9,680 nt of DNA. Origin: an uncultured Polaribacter sp. (GTDB lineage Bacteria > Bacteroidota > Bacteroidia > Flavobacteriales > Flavobacteriaceae). Both the position numbers and the translations under genes were made by a program. The DNA is taken from contig CALHCK010000105.1 in assembly GCA_937936695.1 (NCBI GenBank), positions 1 to 9,680 of the forward strand, written 5' to 3'. Below are positions 7,738 through 9,680 of the stretch, in pieces (the stretch's first letter is position 1; every line of letters begins with the position of its first letter). Under the pieces are notes generated by a model. It was given only the letters and a program-made list of their open reading frames with translations, was not told where the DNA came from and ran no database searches.

Positions 7738-7745
7738 CAAAGATG
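7738..7745 (-). promoter_or_regulatory. Probable -7 element of the MBL-S8-M1 unit
   Basis: On the minus strand this reads CATCTTTG, the same -7 variant as in front of asd (both are preceded by G, giving GCATCTTTG). It lies 38-45 bp before the ATG at 7700, so the leader would be about 30 nt. No good TTG is found 17-20 bp further upstream, so the -33 part is unsupported. Confidence 0.4.
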
Positions 7746-7814
7746 CTTTAAATTATTTTATTTTCTTGTTAATAAAGTTTTAATTCTAAAAAACATGATT
7801 GAAAACAAGTATTA

Positions 7815-7970
7815 TTATTTATTTAATTTAGTTTTAATAAAGTAATTTGTAATTACTAAGACTAAAAAAACACTAACTGTTAACCCTAAAACTACTAAAA
7901 ATAATTCTAAATCAAATGCTTCTTTTGAAACTTTTACCACATTAACTGTAGGAAGTATTTGTAAAAACAT
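7815..7970 (-). CDS. Small single-helix membrane protein (hypothetical, 51 residues)
   Basis: I do not recognise this ORF. From ATG at 7970 it reads MFLQILPTVNVVKVSKEAFD, then a hydrophobic helix LELFLVVLGLTVSVFLVLVI (about residues 21-40), then TNYFIKTKLNK and a TAA. An in-frame ATG at 7979 would add MYI. The basic tail after the helix suggests the C-terminus is cytoplasmic. It fills the middle of a 413-bp stretch between the MBL gene and tRNA-Cys that otherwise holds no gene. The clean amphipathic/hydrophobic/basic layout argues for a real protein, but no consensus promoter is visible and AT-rich DNA readily gives Leu/Val/Phe-rich frames. An imperfect palindrome lies 23-40 bp upstream of the 7970 start and might be its operator. 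A one-helix accessory protein would be an inference only. Confidence 0.45.
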   Translation of the reverse strand: MFLQILPTVNVVKVSKEAFDLELFLVVLGLTVSVFLVLVITNYFIKTKLNK

Positions 7971-7992
7971 AATATACATTCTTAAATTATCT

Positions 7993-8010
7993 TGTAAAAA
8001 TACTTTTACA
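7993..8010. repeat. Near-perfect 18-bp inverted repeat
   Basis: TGTAAAAATACTTTTACA matches its own reverse complement in eight of nine paired positions. It lies just upstream of the small membrane ORF (minus strand), where an operator would be expected. A shorter perfect palindrome TTTCGACGAAA is at 8030-8040. No T-run follows in either direction that would make it a terminator. Confidence 0.4.
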
Positions 8011-8080
8011 CCTCATCTAATTTCATTTTTTTCGACGAAACGCTTTTTTAAACTGTTAAACGAATTAAAAAGTTGTAAAT

Positions 8081-8114
8081 AAAAAAAACCTTAATCTAAA
8101 AGATTAAGGTTTTT
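8081..8114 (-). terminator. Rho-independent terminator of tRNA-Cys
   Basis: On the minus strand, directly after the tRNA, AAAACCTTAATCT pairs with AGATTAAGGTTTT over a 14-bp stem (8114-8101 with 8097-8084), with a 3-nt loop. Eight T residues (8088-8081) end it. The stem starts at the CCA end of the tRNA, so trimming must work from the hairpin back to the mature 3' end. Confidence 0.85.
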
Positions 8115-8187
8115 GGAGGTGTCTAGCGGATTCGAACCGCTGTACATGGTTTTGCAAACCATTGCCTAGCCACTCGGCCAAGACACC
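8114..8187 (-). tRNA. tRNA-Cys (GCA)
   Basis: Read from 8187 down, the cloverleaf closes completely. The acceptor GGTGTCT pairs with AGACACC, the D stem GCC with GGC, the anticodon stem ATGGT with ACCAT around loop TTGCAAA (anticodon GCA), and the T stem AGCGG with CCGCT around TTCGAAT. The discriminator is U73 (complement of A at 8117), the main identity base for cysteinyl-tRNA synthetase. CCA (8116-8114) is encoded in the gene. The RNA is 71 nt plus CCA. It has its own promoter at 8240-8269 and terminator at 8081-8114, so it is probably a single-gene unit. Confidence 0.97.
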
Positions 8188-8239
8188 TTTTAATTTTATA
8201 AAAGTTATTACCTAAATAATTACTCTTTTAAAACGACTG

Positions 8240-8269
8240 CAAATTTAAGCAAATTTCCAACTCCTGCAA
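8240..8269 (-). promoter_or_regulatory. Consensus promoter of tRNA-Cys
   Basis: On the minus strand TTG (8269-8267) and TAAATTTG (8247-8240) are exactly 19 bp apart, a full match to the Bacteroidetes consensus TTG-N19-TAnnTTTG. Transcription would start near 8233, giving a 5' leader of about 45 nt that RNase P would remove. It lies in the gap between folB and the tRNA and is the best promoter match in the window. Confidence 0.65.
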
Positions 8270-8282
8270 GTATTTTTTTAGC

Positions 8283-8639
8283 TTATCTTTTTTTCTTTAA
8301 AATAATTACCACTTCTTCTACATTTCCGCCTATAGGTGGGTTTATTTTAGAAACAGCAACTTTTGCTTTTTTAAGCATAGGTATTTCTTTAAAAAAACGA
8401 TCTAAAATACGTTGTGCAACTTCTTCTAATAGCTTAGATCTAATTGCCATTTCTTCTTTTACAATGTGGTTTAAATGTACGTAATCTACGGTGTCTGCTA
8501 ACTCATCTGTTTTTGCAGATTTTTTTAAGTTGGCATTTACTTTTACATCTACCCTATATTCGCTACCAATTTTTGCTTCTTCGTCTAAACAGCCATGGTT
8601 TGCAAATAATCTTATATTGTTTACTTGTATTACTCCCAA
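8283..8639 (-). CDS. folB: Dihydroneopterin aldolase
   Basis: This 118-residue enzyme of folate synthesis cleaves 7,8-dihydroneopterin to 6-hydroxymethyl-7,8-dihydropterin and glycolaldehyde. It works as a cytosolic oligomer. By alignment from memory with the Staphylococcus aureus enzyme, the key residues are present: Glu21 (NHGCLDEEAKIG), Tyr53 (TVDYVHL), Glu72 (KLLEEVAQRI) and the catalytic Lys98 (VSKINPPIGG). Length is normal. The start codon is TTG at 8639. An in-frame TAA stands directly before it, and the next ATG (residue 64) would remove the active site, so TTG is the only workable choice. It begins 26 bp after the DUF2452 gene on the same strand, probably co-transcribed with it. The tRNA-Cys promoter lies just after its stop. 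Confidence 0.96.
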   Translation of the reverse strand: MGVIQVNNIRLFANHGCLDEEAKIGSEYRVDVKVNANLKKSAKTDELADTVDYVHLNHIVKEEMAIRSKLLEEVAQRILDRFFKEIPMLKKAKVAVSKINPPIGGNVEEVVIILKKKR

Positions 8640-8665
8640 TTAAATTTTGTTTTAACTTGTAATTA

Positions 8666-9073
8666 TTAATCTAATTTTTCCCACATTTTGTCGGAATTTA
8701 ATCTAAATGTCCCTAAATGTGTAAAACTACATTGTTCTGGAGCTATGATAGATAAAAAAGGTTCTTCTTGTTTGTTATTGTATAAAAAATATGTTTCGCC
8801 AATATTAGGTTCAAAACTAAATTTAGCATTGTATACTAAATCGTTGTACTGAAACTTTTGCATTAATGCTTCGTATTGCTGTTTTACCTCGTCGAACTTA
8901 GATTTAAACTGTTTGTTTACTCGCTGAATCCCATCATTTTTCCAACTGGCTGTGTTTAGCGGCTTTATTACAGGAGAACTCGCAGAGGTTCCGTAAGGTT
9001 TTAAAGCGGCATCGTATTGTTGTTTTTCTTCATTAAAAACAACCAAATCTGGTTTTTTAGATTCTTTCTTCAT
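8666..9073 (-). CDS. DUF2452-domain protein, function unknown
   Basis: This 135-residue soluble protein has no signal peptide or membrane segment. It starts MKKESKKPDLVVFNEEKQQYDAAL..., followed by a helical, charged stretch (WKNDGIQRVNKQFKSKFDEV, continuing to about residue 75). A C-terminal part carries YNAKFSFEPNIGETYFLY, FLSIIAPEQ and THLGTFRLNSDKMWEKLD. This pattern of a helix, then FSFEP..GE.Y.LY, then LGTFRLNSD..W is what I recall for DUF2452, a family of unknown function found in Bacteroidota and in the human protein C1orf50. Its place in front of folB suggests co-expression but tells nothing firm about function. A TATTTTTG box ends 6 bp before the ATG, so the mRNA could be leaderless. 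Confidence 0.82.
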   Translation of the reverse strand: MKKESKKPDLVVFNEEKQQYDAALKPYGTSASSPVIKPLNTASWKNDGIQRVNKQFKSKFDEVKQQYEALMQKFQYNDLVYNAKFSFEPNIGETYFLYNNKQEEPFLSIIAPEQCSFTHLGTFRLNSDKMWEKLD

Positions 9074-9078
9074 ACTTA

Positions 9079-9086
9079 CAAAAATA
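9079..9086 (-). promoter_or_regulatory. Possible -7 element of the DUF2452-folB unit
   Basis: On the minus strand TATTTTTG fully matches TAnnTTTG and ends 5 nt before the ATG at 9073. Transcription would start at or next to the ATG. There is no TTG at the right distance for a -33 box, so this is a half-site only. Confidence 0.35.
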
Positions 9087-9103
9087 CGACAAAAAAAAGC
9101 GTT

Positions 9104-9131
9104 TTGTATGTATTCTGTGGCTTTAACTTTA
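9104..9131 (+). promoter_or_regulatory. Possible promoter of the structured RNA
   Basis: TTG (9104-9106) and TAACTTTA (9124-9131) are 17 bp apart. The -7 element matches TAnnTTTG in all but its last base. Transcription would begin near 9138, a few bases before the first closing base pair of the RNA element at 9143. A perfect 14-bp palindrome AACTTTATAAAGTT (9125-9138) overlaps the -7 element and could be an operator. Confidence 0.4.
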
Positions 9132-9142
9132 TAAAGTTGCCT

Positions 9143-9228
9143 GCGTAAAGGATTGAAACGGCATCCTTTTTATTTATTTTTTTAAATAAAAAGATATAGT
9201 GGAAAGCCTGACCTGAAAGGTTACGCCC
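9143..9228 (+). ncRNA. Structured RNA element, Flavo-1-like
   Basis: Three nested pairings can be drawn. GCGTAA (9143-9148) pairs with TTACGC (9221-9226) as a closing stem. CTTTTTATTTA (9166-9176) pairs perfectly with TAAATAAAAAG (9183-9193), 11 bp around a six-T loop. ACCT (9211-9214) pairs with AGGT (9218-9221). An alternative hairpin AAAGGAT (9147-9153) with ATCCTTT (9163-9169) competes with parts of these. The linkers GGATTGAAACGGCATCC and AGATATAGTGGAAAGCC followed by CGCCC are, from memory, a recurrent non-coding motif of flavobacterial genomes. I believe it is the one named Flavo-1 in Rfam, function unknown. No terminator T-run follows, so it might instead be a 5' leader of glnS, but a separate glnS -7 element lies beyond it. 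There is no ORF in it. Confidence 0.6.
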
Positions 9229-9256
9229 AAAATAGAATTTTACAAGTTATTTTATG

Positions 9257-9264
9257 TAATTTTG
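9257..9264 (+). promoter_or_regulatory. Probable -7 element of glnS
   Basis: TAATTTTG is a full match to TAnnTTTG and would start transcription about 18-20 nt before the ATG at 9289. A proper TTG is missing at 9235-9237, where AT-rich sequence (GAATTTT) stands instead. Use of this element would make glnS independent of the RNA element upstream. Confidence 0.45.
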
Positions 9265-9288
9265 TAACTTAATTTTTTACTATTTAGG

Positions 9289-9680
9289 ATGTCTGAAGAG
9301 AATAAGTCGCTCAATTTTTTAGAGCATATCATAGAGGAGGATTTGGCTAATGGAATGCCTAATGATGGTTTACGTTTTCGTTTTCCGCCAGAACCAAACG
9401 GGTACCTGCATATTGGTCATACAAAAGCTATTGGAATTAGTTTTGGTTTGGGTGAAAAATATAATGCGCCTGTTAACTTGCGTTTTGATGATACAAACCC
9501 TGCTAAAGAAGAGCAAGAGTATGTAGATGCTATTAAAAAAGATATTACTTGGTTGGGCTATAATTGGGCTAATGAGTGTTATTCTTCTGATTATTTTCAG
9601 CAATTATATGATTGGGCTGTTTTGTTAATTAAAGATGGAAAAGCGTATGTAGATTCTCAGTCTTCTGAAGAGATGAGAGT
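9289..9680 (+). CDS. glnS: Glutaminyl-tRNA synthetase, partial (N-terminal 130 residues)
   Basis: The frame opens at ATG 9289 and continues past the right edge. The class I signature is complete in FPPEPNGYLHIGHTKAI (HIGH at 41-44). PPEPNGYLHIGH followed by NLRFDDTNPAKEEQEYVDAI and WLGYNW distinguishes GlnRS from GluRS, which has a PSPTG..H.G form. The enzyme charges tRNA-Gln with glutamine and ATP in the cytosol. In Bacteroidota the protein often carries a C-terminal YqeY-like domain; that part is outside the window. It is divergent from DUF2452-folB. The start is fixed by the usual short N-terminus (MSEENKSLNFLEHIIEEDL) before the catalytic domain. Confidence 0.96.
   Translation, partial: MSEENKSLNFLEHIIEEDLANGMPNDGLRFRFPPEPNGYLHIGHTKAIGISFGLGEKYNAPVNLRFDDTNPAKEEQEYVDAIKKDITWLGYNWANECYSSDYFQQLYDWAVLLIKDGKAYVDSQSSEEMR

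Noticed and set aside
8011..8060. Short minus-strand peptides (such as MKLDEV and ...KKRFVEKNEIR) between the small ORF and the tRNA terminator
   Set aside because: They are too short, have no start or context, and lie directly behind a terminator, so a pseudogene cannot be supported.
8114..8187. tRNA-Cys as an integration site for a mobile element
   Set aside because: No integrase, partial tRNA repeat or foreign gene is seen nearby. The tRNA has its own promoter and terminator between ordinary genes.
9146..9160. TAAAGGATTGAAACG resembles the ATTGAAAC end of many CRISPR repeats
   Set aside because: There is only one copy, with no spacers or regular repetition, and the surrounding pairing fits a structured RNA element.
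9370..9603. Minus-strand open frame opposite glnS
   Set aside because: It is complementary to the conserved glnS reading frame, and its translation shows no pattern.

Overview
The window is AT-rich chromosomal DNA from a member of the Bacteroidota, most likely a marine-type Flavobacteriaceae. Four things point there. Promoters have the Bacteroidetes form TTG-N19-TAnnTTTG, and no Shine-Dalgarno sequences are visible. The protein families are typical of the group: an OmpH/Skp-like chaperone, a DUF2452 protein, a LysE-type protein with the Bacteroidota sequence style, and lipoprotein peptidases. The gene order DUF2452 - folB - tRNA-Cys near glnS looks like flavobacterial synteny (from memory). 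An RNA element beside glnS also resembles the flavobacterial Flavo-1 family (from memory).

Left part (1-3290). An OmpH/Skp-like periplasmic protein runs off the left edge on the minus strand. It is divergent from asd (aspartate-semialdehyde dehydrogenase), which is followed 10 bp later by a PaaE-type flavin/[2Fe-2S] reductase. A clear hairpin terminator closes this two-gene unit. A LysE-family exporter follows on the plus strand.

Middle part (3299-7700). Three minus-strand genes lie nose to tail, with gaps of 16 and 6 bp: an MBL-fold (lactonase-like) hydrolase, an S8 subtilisin-like lipoprotein and an M1 aminopeptidase-like lipoprotein. This looks like one operon for cell-envelope hydrolysis. 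Its last gene converges on the LysE gene with only 8 bp between them and no visible terminator.

Right part (7701-9680). A 51-54 residue single-helix membrane ORF (minus strand) lies in the otherwise empty stretch before tRNA-Cys(GCA). The tRNA has its own textbook promoter and terminator. Upstream of it on the same strand are folB (dihydroneopterin aldolase, TTG start) and a DUF2452 protein. Divergent from these are a structured RNA element and then glnS (glutaminyl-tRNA synthetase), cut by the right edge.

Most of the window is housekeeping sequence: amino-acid biosynthesis, folate, translation and envelope maintenance. I see no phage, transposon, CRISPR or defence system. The parts most worth a second look are the RNA element at 9143-9228, the small membrane ORF at 7815-7970 and the hydrolase/peptidase operon.
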